A stretch of DNA of 35,771 nt from Erysipelotrichaceae bacterium (GCA_003520745.1 DOUE01000021.1:12470-48240), one strand, 5' to 3'; shown: positions 1 through 7,079, counted from the first letter of the stretch. A program made the numbers and translations. The notes: generated by a model not told the origin, from the letters alone.

Positions 1-583
1 CGGCTTGGTTGGTGATGCCCCCTCCGACCACGATGATCGAAGGTTTCAACCGGGCGATCGCACCCAAGGTCGACAGCTTCACGCCACCCGCGACTCCGGC
101 TTTTGCATTCTCGAGAACGCTCAATATGATCTCTAGTTCGGCCAAGGGATTGGCTCCGCTGGACTGTAGGTCGAAGGCGGTATGGACGCAGATCACATCG
201 ACCCCCAGACGATCGACTTCGATCGTTCTTTGACGCAGGTCGTGCACGTCGATCATGTCGACCATGACTTTACGGTTGTATTTACGCGCCGCGCTGACGA
301 CACCCGAGATCGTGGTGTCGTGGCTGGCCCCCAGGACCGTGACATAATCCGCCCCGGCTTCGAAACACTGGGAGGCTTCATATTCCCCGGCATCCATGAT
401 TTTCGCATCGGCGAGGACTTCCAAATCCGGGAATCGCCCTTTCATTTCACGTACCGCCCACAGTCCGTATTCCAACAGCACGGGCGTTCCGATTTCGACG
501 ATGTCCACGGTATCCTTCACTTTTTCGACCAAGTCCAGGCACTGTTTGAGGGATAGGGTATCCAGGGCGAGCTGCAGTTTCAT
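1..583 (-). CDS. hxlA: 3-hexulose-6-phosphate synthase, C-terminus cut by window edge
   Basis: This gene would make D-arabino-3-hexulose 6-phosphate from formaldehyde and ribulose 5-phosphate, or run the reverse reaction to supply pentose. It is a TIM-barrel protein of the OMPDC suprafamily. The frame is open from the ATG at 581-583 to the window edge (194 residues seen, against about 210 in the family). It reads MKLQLALDTLS, then VDIVEIGTP, LADAKIMDAGEYEA, YVTVLGAS, VMVDMIDVHD, CVHTAFDLQ and VVGGGIT. The KIMDAG motif and the GAS/D-type strand fit hexulose-6-phosphate synthase better than 3-keto-L-gulonate-6-phosphate decarboxylase (UlaD), which has KIADAG. A GGAGG lies 8 bases before the ATG, and the start overlaps the stop of the upstream deoR gene by 4 bases (ATGA), so the two are translationally coupled. 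The isomerase partner HxlB, if present, would lie beyond the left edge. Family assignment is secure; the physiological direction is inference. Confidence 0.85.
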   Translation of the reverse strand, partial: MKLQLALDTLSLKQCLDLVEKVKDTVDIVEIGTPVLLEYGLWAVREMKGRFPDLEVLADAKIMDAGEYEASQCFEAGADYVTVLGASHDTTISGVVSAARKYNRKVMVDMIDVHDLRQRTIEVDRLGVDVICVHTAFDLQSSGANPLAELEIILSVLENAKAGVAGGVKLSTLGAIARLKPSIIVVGGGITNQA

Positions 584-1347
584 TGGGTTTCCTCCGTGAA
601 TTTCCATTCATTGGCATAAGGTAGGTCCTGCGCATCCGCTTTCCCTTCCGCATTGGTGATCAAGACATCGAAATCATCGAATTTACCATAGGTATAGGTA
701 CCGGTCACATCGAACTTACTCTCGTCGAAAATCAGGATCTTCGTATTGCTTCGACGCAACACTTCCTTTTTGACCAGGCTCTCCTCGTAGGAGAAGGTCG
801 TCGGTCCGCGTTGCCCTTTGAACCCGTCGGTCCCCATGATCGCCAAATCGAAGTGAAGATCCATCAGTTGGTCGACGGCGAACCGTCCGACCAAGGATTC
901 CGAACTGCGCTGTACCCGACCACCCAACAAGATGATTTCATGTTGGGAAGGAAGCAGGATGGAGGCGGCGGCGATCGAGTTGGTGAAGATCGTCAGTTCT
1001 TCCTTCTGCCAAAGCAGGCGCGCCAATTCAAGCGCCGTACTTCCGGGATCCAGAAAGAGTTTGCATTTCTCGGGGATGTACGCCAAGGCTTCCTTGGCGA
1101 TCTTGCGCTTCTGGATCGTCCTTTCGCTCATCTTCACGCCGATCGGCTGTTCGGAATACGGACCGCTCAGCAGGGCTTCCCCGTGGCCTTTGATGAGAAG
1201 GCCTTTTTGCTGGAGATAGTCCAAATCTTTGCGGATCGTTTCCGTACTCACGCCGAAAATCTCGGCCAATTCCTTAACCGTCGCCTTTCCGTCCTGAATG
1301 ATTCGATTGGCCATTCCCTTGCGTCGATTCAATTGCTCATTTGCCAT
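580..1347 (-). CDS. DeoR-family transcriptional regulator (first copy)
   Basis: A 255-residue sugar-phosphate-responsive repressor. An N-terminal DeoR helix-turn-helix (about residues 8-60) has recognition helix STETIRKDLDYLQ. The C-terminal sensor domain (about 75-235) carries LDPGSTALELA, LGGRVQ, MGTDGF and FDESKFD, the usual phosphate-sugar pocket. I chose the ATG at 1345-1347 because TGGAGGACG sits 8 bases upstream; an in-frame ATG 13 codons earlier has no ribosome binding site and lies within the promoter. The gene is coupled by a 4-base ATGA overlap to hexulose-6-phosphate synthase and probably regulates it and itself: a palindrome and 10-bp direct repeats cover the promoter just upstream. 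The ligand is unknown. Confidence 0.9.
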   Translation of the reverse strand: MANEQLNRRKGMANRIIQDGKATVKELAEIFGVSTETIRKDLDYLQQKGLLIKGHGEALLSGPYSEQPIGVKMSERTIQKRKIAKEALAYIPEKCKLFLDPGSTALELARLLWQKEELTIFTNSIAAASILLPSQHEIILLGGRVQRSSESLVGRFAVDQLMDLHFDLAIMGTDGFKGQRGPTTFSYEESLVKKEVLRRSNTKILIFDESKFDVTGTYTYGKFDDFDVLITNAEGKADAQDLPYANEWKFTEETQ

Positions 1348-1370
1348 GCATCGTCCTCCAATGCCAACTT

Positions 1371-1416
1371 TAACCAAATTATACACTTGGTTATCATTGG
1401 TTTCAATCGGTTATAG
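1371..1416 (-). promoter_or_regulatory. Promoter and operator array of the first deoR operon
   Basis: Reading the minus strand, TTGAAA (1401-1406), a 17-bp spacer and TATAAT (1378-1383) make a near-consensus sigma-A promoter. On the plus strand three 10-bp direct repeats run head to tail: TTGGTTATCA (1387), TTGGTTTCAA (1397) and TCGGTTATAG (1407). In addition TAACCAA (1371-1377) and TTGGTTA (1387-1393) form an inverted repeat around the -10. Repeats in register with the helix over the core promoter fit a repressor site. That the adjacent DeoR protein binds here is inference; tandem direct-repeat operators are known for the DeoR-family regulator IolR. Confidence 0.7.
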
Positions 1417-1468
1417 AAGATTTTGCGAATTTTTGTCGTTTTATGTCGGAAACAAACACAGAACCGTT

Positions 1469-1474
1469 TATAAT
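1469..1474 (+). promoter_or_regulatory. Probable -10 box for the membrane-protein operon
   Basis: TATAAT lies 35 bases before the chosen start at 1509. No good -35 hexamer is visible at 16-18 bp. It would place the transcript start near 1481, which excludes the earlier in-frame ATG at 1443 as the translation start. Confidence 0.45.
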
Positions 1475-1508
1475 AAGAGAGAGGAAAAAGGGAGAACACG
1501 TAGAACCC

Positions 1509-2054
1509 ATGTCGAAAGTCAACATCACCGAAGAAGAAGCGTCTTTACGGCGGATCAACATTTTTAAGAACCGTCACCGTCAGTTCATCTATGTGCGCAA
1601 ATGGCGCAAAAAAGCCTACGTCATCAACAAGGCGGATTTCCGCTATATCGGTTATTACCAAAACCGCATCTTCCTGGTTCTTTTGGTGTTCATGGTCCTG
1701 ACCATCTTGACCAACACCGTCGCCCCTTGGCCGATCCTCGCCGCTTTGGCGAGTTGGGGGATCAGTGAAGCCGCCTTCGAATTCCTGGTCGTACGCCATT
1801 ATTCGTCGACGAAGTTCCCCGACGACATCAAGGAAATCGGGTTCGTCGCTTCGGCGATGACCGAAGACCCCAAAATCGTCAACATCAAGATCGTCTCCTA
1901 CTTCGCCGTCGCATTGATGTCGGGGATCACCGCTTTTGTCAGCAAATACGAGGGGATCTATCTTTTGGGAATGATCGGGATCGCGCTTTACGGATTTTCC
2001 CAAGCCGTCTTCTACATTACGGTGCAAATGAAACGCAAGAAAGGAAACGTGTGA
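1509..2054 (+). CDS. Four-TM membrane protein of unknown function
   Basis: I do not recognise this 181-residue protein. The first 50 residues are charged and presumably cytosolic (MSKVNITEEE, then NRHRQFIYVRKWRKKAY). Two hydrophobic segments follow (about 57-75 and 78-97, FLVLLVFMVLTILTN and PILAALASWGISEAAFEFLV). A soluble loop with SSTKFPDDIKEIGF and two more hydrophobic segments (about 137-155 and 158-175) precede a basic tail MKRKKGNV. I chose the ATG at 1509 over 1443 because the likely -10 (1469-1474) lies between them and AGGGAG precedes it, though that spacing of about 14 bases is long. Its stop is one base before the next start, so the two genes form an operon and may act together at the membrane. 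Confidence 0.7.
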   Translation: MSKVNITEEEASLRRINIFKNRHRQFIYVRKWRKKAYVINKADFRYIGYYQNRIFLVLLVFMVLTILTNTVAPWPILAALASWGISEAAFEFLVVRHYSSTKFPDDIKEIGFVASAMTEDPKIVNIKIVSYFAVALMSGITAFVSKYEGIYLLGMIGIALYGFSQAVFYITVQMKRKKGNV

Positions 2055-2055
2055 C

Positions 2056-2841
2056 ATGAAAACGTATAAAGAAATGTATGATACATTGAGTCGTTTTACC
2101 CAACTTGATTATGAGGAAGTCTATGTGGATGAACGTTATGTCGATACGCCTTATCTGAAGATCGAAGACGTGTTCGACGAAACGATCGCCTTGGCGAAAA
2201 CGTTGACGAAAGAAGAAGCGACGAAATTGATCGTGCATCTGATCAAGTCGACCGAAGCCAACATCAACTGCCGTTTCACCATCCTGAAGGATTATCGTTT
2301 AGGGTATGCGGTCGAATCGGCGAAGAGCGCGAAGTCGTACCTCGATGCGGCCGATGCGCTGATGAATGTGGATTTCGCAAACTTCGTGACGACGGATCCA
2401 AGCAAAATCAAAGCGATCCTGAATAAAACCAAAGCCGTGGTCGCGCAGTTCATGAGCACACCGCGTACGATCGTCGTCTATGACCGTAAACCGGACTATG
2501 TCCCCGATATGATCCAGACCACGGTCAGCCCGTCCAAGATCGTCGACTTCAATCCATTGGACCATAGTGATACACCGCAGGAAACATGGAGTAAATATCT
2601 GCAGGAATTCTCGGTCGGCGCCGAGTTGCCGACGAAGGAAGCGTTTGAAACGTACATGAAGAATCATCGGATCGTCAAGGAATACATCAAGAACGAACCG
2701 AAATCCAAGAACATGTACAAACACAAAGGCTTCGAGAAGACGTTCAACTATGTCCGCGAGACCCGTCAAAGCAAGAAGGTCGGCTTGATCGTCTTAGGTT
2801 TGGCCATCCTGGCCGTCATCTACTTCCTGGTCTTTGCATAA
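2056..2841 (+). CDS. Tail-anchored protein of unknown function
   Basis: A 261-residue protein that I cannot place in a family. Nearly the whole chain is soluble, mixed helix and charged (MKTYKEMYDTLSRFTQ start, a lysine-rich region around 225-245). It ends in a single hydrophobic segment VGLIVLGLAILAVIYFLVFA at the extreme C-terminus, preceded by basic residues QSKK. That is the layout of a tail-anchored membrane protein facing the cytosol. AAGGAAA ends 10 bases before its ATG and it starts one base after the stop of the four-TM gene, so the pair is cotranscribed and probably functions as a unit. A bidirectional terminator follows at once. No sugar-related motif is seen, and it may be unrelated to the surrounding catabolic genes. 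Confidence 0.7.
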   Translation: MKTYKEMYDTLSRFTQLDYEEVYVDERYVDTPYLKIEDVFDETIALAKTLTKEEATKLIVHLIKSTEANINCRFTILKDYRLGYAVESAKSAKSYLDAADALMNVDFANFVTTDPSKIKAILNKTKAVVAQFMSTPRTIVVYDRKPDYVPDMIQTTVSPSKIVDFNPLDHSDTPQETWSKYLQEFSVGAELPTKEAFETYMKNHRIVKEYIKNEPKSKNMYKHKGFEKTFNYVRETRQSKKVGLIVLGLAILAVIYFLVFA

Positions 2842-2846
2842 AAAAC

Positions 2847-2879
2847 AGCCCTGATCGATGCATCGCATGAATCAGGGCT
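2847..2879. terminator. Bidirectional intrinsic terminator
   Basis: AGCCCTGAT (2847-2855) pairs with ATCAGGGCT (2871-2879). TTTCTTTT follows on the plus strand and the complement of AAAAAA on the minus strand. The loop contains the small palindrome CGATGCATCG. It separates the converging tail-anchored gene and nanE. Confidence 0.85.
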
Positions 2880-2890
2880 TTCTTTTGTGT

Positions 2891-3625
2891 TTAGTGTTTT
2901 ACGTTTTCGGACTTGCGCCAGTTGTCTTGATATCCGCTCAGCAAGTCGACGAACCGTTTCGCGATCAAATGCGGACGCGTGATGGCTTGACCGACGACGA
3001 CGGCATGGGCGCCCAGGAAAACGCATTTCATCGCGTCTTCGGGGGTATAGACATGGCCTTCCATGAAGACGTAGGCGTCTTTGGACAGTTCACGGCAGAA
3101 TTCACCGAACATCCGGTAATCCGCCCCTTCGATGTGGGCGGTTTCTTTGGTGTATCCATACAAGGTCGGGGCGACGATGTCGGCGCCCAGTCTTACCGCT
3201 TCCCTGGCTTCTTCGATCGTGGAGACATCGGCGAACACCGGGACGTCGGGGAATTCCTTCTTGAATTCCGGCAACAAATCGATGGCGCGACGTCCGTCCT
3301 GGTTGATCTGGAACGTGCAATCCATCGCGACGATGTCGCACCCGGCTTCGATGATATCCCGGGCGCCTTGAAGCGTCGGGGTGATGAAGACATCGGTGTT
3401 GTCGAACCACATCTTATACAACCCGATCAGAGGAAGTTTGACTTTTTCCTTGATTTTACGGATTTGTTCAGGTCCGTTGGCACGGATGCCGACCGCCCCC
3501 GCCCACTCTGCGGCTTGGGCCATGATGACCATCATCTCATCGCTGTGGATGATTTCATCGGGATAGGATTGGCAGGATACGATCAACCCGCCCTTCATTT
3601 TTTCAATCATTTCATTTTGTTTCAC
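2891..3625 (-). CDS. nanE: N-acylglucosamine-6-phosphate 2-epimerase (first NanE)
   Basis: Converts ManNAc 6-phosphate to GlcNAc 6-phosphate, the step that brings sialic acid or ManNAc carbon to NagA. The TIM-barrel motifs of NanE are present: GGLIVSCQS near the N-terminus, AVGIRANG, PLIGLYKMW (lysine of the epimerase site), VFITPT, IVAMDCT, VFADVSTIEEA, MEGHVYTPEDA (acid/base Glu) and VVVGQAITRP. The start is GTG at 3623-3625: GGGAGG lies 9 bases upstream, whereas the ATG at 3610 would be 24 bases from it. The gene overlaps the stop of the upstream deoR by 14 bases, so the regulator and epimerase are one transcript. The 244 residues are usual for the family (about 230). Neither sialate lyase (NanA) nor ManNAc kinase (NanK) is in the window, so the 6-phosphate may come from a PTS. 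Confidence 0.92.
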   Translation of the reverse strand: MKQNEMIEKMKGGLIVSCQSYPDEIIHSDEMMVIMAQAAEWAGAVGIRANGPEQIRKIKEKVKLPLIGLYKMWFDNTDVFITPTLQGARDIIEAGCDIVAMDCTFQINQDGRRAIDLLPEFKKEFPDVPVFADVSTIEEAREAVRLGADIVAPTLYGYTKETAHIEGADYRMFGEFCRELSKDAYVFMEGHVYTPEDAMKCVFLGAHAVVVGQAITRPHLIAKRFVDLLSGYQDNWRKSENVKH

Positions 3626-4391
3626 TACGTTTTTCCTCCCAAGAGTGCAGATTATCCAATGCATGTTCGCCGGCCGGCAACAGATCCGAGAAGACCGCTT
3701 CGAAGTCGTCCGTGCTGCAGCAATAGCAGAACGCGCGCTGCGAGAACTTACTTGAGTCGACGATCAGAAAGTTACGCAGCGAGTTCTTCATCGCAGCGAC
3801 TTTATTGACGACGGTTTCGATGGTCGCGCTATAGACTTCCTTCGTCAGCGGGTCGACCCCGCCGGCGCCGAAGAACGCCAAGTCGTATCTGAACTCGGAA
3901 GTCGCCTGCGTGGCTTTGCTTCCGATCGACATATCGAAAAACGGTTCATACGTCCCGCCGATGATCTGTACGCTACATTGGCTATGGCCAAGGTTGCGCA
4001 CGAAACGGATGTTCGGCGTAACGATGTGGATCTTCTTGTTTTTCAGATAGGGGATCAGGAAACTCATCGTTGAACCGCCGTCGATGTAGATGCAATCGCC
4101 GTCGCGGACGATCTCGGACGCCAATTCGCACGCCTTGCGTTTCCCTTCGGTATGCATCATCGTTTTCTCGTTGATCGTCCAATCGGTCGATTCCGAGATG
4201 GTATGAAGCATACTGTTAAGGACCGCCCCGCCATGTTGGCGTTTCAGTTTCCCTTGCCGTTGTAGTTCATCCAAATCCCGCCGGACCGTCGCTTCGGAAA
4301 TGTTGAGTTCCAACGACATCTCACGGATGGTCACCGCGGGATGCTCCTTCAATCGATCCAGAATGTACATTAACCGTTCACTTGCTAACAT
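3612..4391 (-). CDS. DeoR-family transcriptional regulator (second copy)
   Basis: A 259-residue repressor with the DeoR helix-turn-helix at residues 1-57 (ISEATVRRDLDELQ) and the sugar-phosphate sensor domain after residue 75. The sensor carries IDGGSTMSFLIPYL, IIGGTYEP, FFGAGGVD and VDSSKFSQ. I took the second of two in-frame ATGs (4389-4391): AGAGG is 8 bases from it but only 2 from the ATG at 4397. The gene shares an operon with nanE (14-base overlap), so an amino-sugar phosphate is the natural guess for its ligand. Three TTCTG(T/A)CA boxes in 10-bp register cover its own promoter, consistent with autoregulation. A similar TGTCAT box pair precedes a distant SIS gene (23878-23897). Confidence 0.9.
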   Translation of the reverse strand: MLASERLMYILDRLKEHPAVTIREMSLELNISEATVRRDLDELQRQGKLKRQHGGAVLNSMLHTISESTDWTINEKTMMHTEGKRKACELASEIVRDGDCIYIDGGSTMSFLIPYLKNKKIHIVTPNIRFVRNLGHSQCSVQIIGGTYEPFFDMSIGSKATQATSEFRYDLAFFGAGGVDPLTKEVYSATIETVVNKVAAMKNSLRNFLIVDSSKFSQRAFCYCCSTDDFEAVFSDLLPAGEHALDNLHSWEEKRSETK

Positions 4392-4411
4392 GCGCATCGC
4401 CTCTTTCTTTC

Positions 4412-4464
4412 ATTATATTCCAAATTCTGTCATAGGTGTTAACATTCTGACATTTTCTGTCACT
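4412..4464 (-). promoter_or_regulatory. Promoter and phased operator array of deoR-nanE
   Basis: On the minus strand TATAAT (4412-4417) is preceded by TTAACA (4437-4442) with a long 19-bp spacer. On the plus strand three boxes start at 4425 (TTCTGTCATA), 4445 (TTCTGACATT) and 4455 (TTCTGTCACT), that is, exactly 20 and 10 bp apart. The skipped repeat at 4435 holds the -35. One more CTGTCAT occurs at 4574. Likely operator of the adjacent DeoR protein (inference). Confidence 0.65.
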
Positions 4465-4701
4465 TTTTTTCATCTTATTTTGGTTTTTTTTGTGAAATGT
4501 CCGACTCCTTGTAGATTATATCACGGAATTTTCACATAATATCGCCGTTTCAAACAAGAACGTACAATTTATCCTGTCATTTTCCGAATTTCTCTCATCA
4601 TCACGAAAGAGAAGTTTGCAAAATCTTCTAAATTCGTTCAAATTCCTGCTCAAAAGTCCGAAAAATAAAGTATCATTAGAGAAGAGAAACGAGGAAGAGC
4701 C
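4465..4701. other. AT-rich rest of the divergent intergenic region
   Basis: Together with the operator array this makes about 300 bp without a gene. It is T-rich, holds TGTGAAATGT (4491-4500) and a single CTGTCAT box (4574-4580). A weak -10 TATCAT (4671-4676) for the plus-strand glycosyltransferase has no good -35. GAGGAAGAGCC directly precedes that ATG. I see no small ORF with a ribosome binding site and no RNA structure. Confidence 0.4.
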
Positions 4702-5598
4702 ATGAAAATCTGTTATCTACTGCAAGGCCGGGACGAGCCCGAAATCGCGCTGCAGTACGCGGTCGCACTGAGTAAGGAAGACTACGTCGTATTGTCGCTC
4801 AATGACGACAAATGGCGCAACGAAGCGTATTTCACCTTGGTGAAGAACCCCAACATCCTGCTTTCGACGTCGACCCCTTTCGCGCAGGAAGGCGACCTCT
4901 CGTCGGCGCGTTGCTGGTTGTATCAGATGAAGGACGCCCTTGAGAAATATGATTTCGACATCTGCGTCAACCTGACGGAAAAGACCTTGCCGACGGTTTC
5001 CCGCGAAGCTTGGGTCAAGATGCTTACCGATCAACAGATCACCAACGCCATCCGTTTCGACCGCGATAGCGAAACGGATCCCGCATTCGCCGCGACGATC
5101 AAACGCTACTACATGTCGACCAATTCGAATAAATTCGCGGTCTCCGAGAAATTCAGGAAAAACGCCCGTCGTACCGCGGACCTGATTTACGCCTTGGGTT
5201 TTCGCCGCAAGTTGACAGATGTGGTCTACGAGGGTGAACCTTGGTTTGTCTTCGACAAGAACACCGCAAGCAACTTCAGCGCCAATCTTGTCTATCTGAC
5301 GGAACACTTTCTCTTGGGATGGTATCCTGAGCGCGTGATCTTCCAAACGATGTGGAAGAAATTCCTGGGACACAAGCAAATCGAAAACACGAATTTCGTC
5401 GAAACCGATACGCAAGGTGAAGCGAAATATTTCAAGAAGTACGATGTCCTGCCTTCACGCAAAGATGTCGCGGAGATTCTCAAACAATATCAACCCCTCT
5501 ATGTCCCGCCCTATGAATTCATCGCGGATGAGATCGTCGAGGAAGACAAACGCAGCGTCGTCAACCGGATGATCGACCGCTTCAAAGGGAAACAATAG
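4702..5598 (+). CDS. Core-2/I-branching (GT14)-like glycosyltransferase
   Basis: A 298-residue protein that most resembles bacterial members of family GT14 (core-2/I-branching beta-1,6-GlcNAc transferase fold). It starts MKICYLLQGRDEPEIA, has DFDICVNLTEKTLPTVSREAW in the position of the family's Asp-containing nucleotide-sugar strand, then VVYEGEPWFVFDKNTASNF, like the family's G-S-x-W-W-x-L-x-R segment. YPERVIFQTMWKKF follows, like the P-D-E-x-x-x-Q-T motif. There is no signal peptide or TM segment, so it would act in the cytosol. It stands alone between two terminators or promoters with no polysaccharide genes beside it, so acceptor and product are unknown. The family call rests on motif order only; a GT-A enzyme of another family remains possible. 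Confidence 0.5.
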   Translation: MKICYLLQGRDEPEIALQYAVALSKEDYVVLSLNDDKWRNEAYFTLVKNPNILLSTSTPFAQEGDLSSARCWLYQMKDALEKYDFDICVNLTEKTLPTVSREAWVKMLTDQQITNAIRFDRDSETDPAFAATIKRYYMSTNSNKFAVSEKFRKNARRTADLIYALGFRRKLTDVVYEGEPWFVFDKNTASNFSANLVYLTEHFLLGWYPERVIFQTMWKKFLGHKQIENTNFVETDTQGEAKYFKKYDVLPSRKDVAEILKQYQPLYVPPYEFIADEIVEEDKRSVVNRMIDRFKGKQ

Positions 5599-5602
5599 AA
5601 AA

Positions 5603-5632
5603 AAAGAAAGTTCGCTCGCGCGGACTTTCTTT
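5603..5632. terminator. Bidirectional intrinsic terminator
   Basis: AAAGAAAGTTCG (5603-5614) pairs with CGGACTTTCTTT (5621-5632) with one G-U pair and a 6-base loop. It serves the glycosyltransferase and the converging SIS gene, whose stop codon touches the stem. Confidence 0.8.
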
Positions 5633-6705
5633 CATTCCTCCCTGACTTTCAATTGTTTCTGATAATCGGCGAACACGATTGTCCCGATGTCGCCATACCC
5701 CTTCAACCTCGCCCAGGCGATGATGCAGGCATGGACGACGGGAAAGAACTGCGCCGTCGTATAATGTTTGGAATCCACGATATCCAACGCCAAGCCCTCG
5801 CGCGGCGCCCCCTGACCGATCCAGAGCACGTCATGCCCTCTTTCTTGGATGACGGGATAGACACGCCGGACAAACGCTTCGCTCTTCCCATCCACCAGAA
5901 GGATGACCAGATTGTCTTTGGGATCGGTGGCGCAGATGCCGTGGAGGAATTCTTCGGTTTCGACCGCGAGGGAGAAACGTCCTTGGACTTCGATCGACTT
6001 GATCGCGAACTCCATGGCGGTCTCGACCAAATCCGCGGTACCCAAAACGGAAATCGTCTTCGCTTTTTCAAACACTTCCACGTTCTTTTCGACCCAATCC
6101 GTCGCCTTCGACGCCAAATCGTCATAACGCAAGGTCAAGTCGCGGATCTCTTCGATGTTATCGTGAAGCTCCGTTTTCGTTATCCGGACATTGTGGAACG
6201 CAAGTCCAAGGATGATGATCCAAAACGCATAAAGAAGGCCGATGACCCCGGTGACTTTATAGCCGACATGCTCGACGCATTCGGGAAAAACAAAGGGGAA
6301 CTCCGCTTCTTTGGCGACAGGCGAGTCCGACGTCGCGGTTAAAGAAATCGTACGAGCGTTTTTCGCTCTCGCAAGACGTATACTTTCAACCACCTCATGG
6401 CTGGTTCCGGTTTGGGAGATCGCGACGACGATGTCGTCGGGACGAACCGCGTCCACGAGACCATGGGTGAAGGAATACGGGGTGACACACAAAGGAAGGA
6501 TTCCAAGTACGCTTACCGACAGGAAGGAAGCGATTCTCGCCCCTTCGCCGGAAGATCCGTTTCCGATGAAATAAAGACGGGTGGACTCATGGATGGGTAA
6601 ATCGATCAATTTCGAAACGATTTCGTCATGGCGATCCAAAATCGAAATCAGATTCTTTCGGGTCGAATTCAAATAACCGGTCATCAATTCGATTTCGCGT
6701 TTCAT
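5632..6705 (-). CDS. Double-SIS sugar-phosphate isomerase/deglycase
   Basis: A 357-residue protein with two SIS domains like the isomerase half of GlmS. Such stand-alone forms isomerise and deaminate amino-sugar 6-phosphates (AgaS) or split glycated amino-acid phosphates (FrlB, GfrE/F). The first domain has YFIGNGSSGEGARIAS and ISQTGTSHEVVES; the second has VLGTADLVETAMEFA and VETEEFLHGICATDPKD, where the E-F-x-H-G segment carries the catalytic Glu of this family. It is the last gene of the mannose-family PTS operon and overlaps the small membrane-protein gene by 4 bases (ATGA). By analogy with gfr operons, where a mannose-family PTS brings in glucoselysine or fructoselysine, it probably processes whatever this PTS imports. 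An amino-sugar phosphate is equally plausible. Confidence 0.8.
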   Translation of the reverse strand: MKREIELMTGYLNSTRKNLISILDRHDEIVSKLIDLPIHESTRLYFIGNGSSGEGARIASFLSVSVLGILPLCVTPYSFTHGLVDAVRPDDIVVAISQTGTSHEVVESIRLARAKNARTISLTATSDSPVAKEAEFPFVFPECVEHVGYKVTGVIGLLYAFWIIILGLAFHNVRITKTELHDNIEEIRDLTLRYDDLASKATDWVEKNVEVFEKAKTISVLGTADLVETAMEFAIKSIEVQGRFSLAVETEEFLHGICATDPKDNLVILLVDGKSEAFVRRVYPVIQERGHDVLWIGQGAPREGLALDIVDSKHYTTAQFFPVVHACIIAWARLKGYGDIGTIVFADYQKQLKVREE

Positions 6706-7031
6706 TTCACTTTACCGCCCGTTTTCGCGTTGAGTTGGTCGATCAACGAAAGGACGTGTTTGCGTCCGTTGATCAATGCGATGACGACCAAACCCGAGAA
6801 AAACAGCGCGCAGGCACCGATCGCCGTGGCGATCCATGCGATGGGTTGACGTGTCGCGACGCTGATGTTGGGGAGAAACGCATCGCTGACGCCCGAGAAA
6901 CCCCAAAACGCGATCAAGGCGCAGACCAGCACCAACAACGTACTCAACAAGAACCAAATCCTCATTTGACGCAGATAAATGTTTTTGGTTAAGATTTCTT
7001 GACGCAGACGTTCGATTTCCGTTTTTTTCAT
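6702..7031 (-). CDS. Small two-TM protein in PTS operon
   Basis: A 109-residue protein of no family I recognise. A charged N-terminus (MKKTEIERLRQEILTKN) leads into two hydrophobic helices, WFLLSTLLVLVCALIAFWGF (about 26-45) and IAWIATAIGACALFFSGLVV (about 64-83). A basic tail NGRKHVLSLIDQLNAKTGGKVK follows, so both ends face the cytosol. AAAGGAG lies 8 bases before the ATG, and its stop overlaps the double-SIS start (ATGA). An intrinsic terminator-like hairpin separates it from the IID gene, so its expression, with that of the SIS enzyme, is probably lower than that of the transporter. It may be a helper of the PTS membrane complex (inference). Confidence 0.7.
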   Translation of the reverse strand: MKKTEIERLRQEILTKNIYLRQMRIWFLLSTLLVLVCALIAFWGFSGVSDAFLPNISVATRQPIAWIATAIGACALFFSGLVVIALINGRKHVLSLIDQLNAKTGGKVK

Positions 7032-7051
7032 CGTTAGGACTCCTTTGAAAG

Positions 7052-7079
7052 AAAAGCCCCGCCGCTAAGCAGGGCTTTT
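7052..7079 (-). terminator. Terminator or attenuator after the PTS IID gene
   Basis: Read on the minus strand, AAAAGCCCTGC and GCGGGGCTTTT pair around a 6-base loop, followed by a U-rich CTTTC. It lies 15 bp past the IID stop and before the small membrane-protein gene, so it may cap most transcripts and let some through. Confidence 0.75.

Noticed and set aside
1..583. UlaD (3-keto-L-gulonate-6-phosphate decarboxylase) as the first gene
   Set aside because: The KIMDAG motif and following GAS strand match hexulose-6-phosphate synthase; UlaD has KIADAG and a different C-terminal half.
1443..1508. N-terminal extension of the four-TM protein
   Set aside because: The ATG at 1443 lies upstream of the likely -10 at 1469 and lacks a ribosome binding site.
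2858..3808. 316-codon plus-strand open frame
   Set aside because: Antisense to nanE and the end of the deoR gene; composition is that of a mirrored frame (many His, Asp, Arg, Phe) and no motif is seen.
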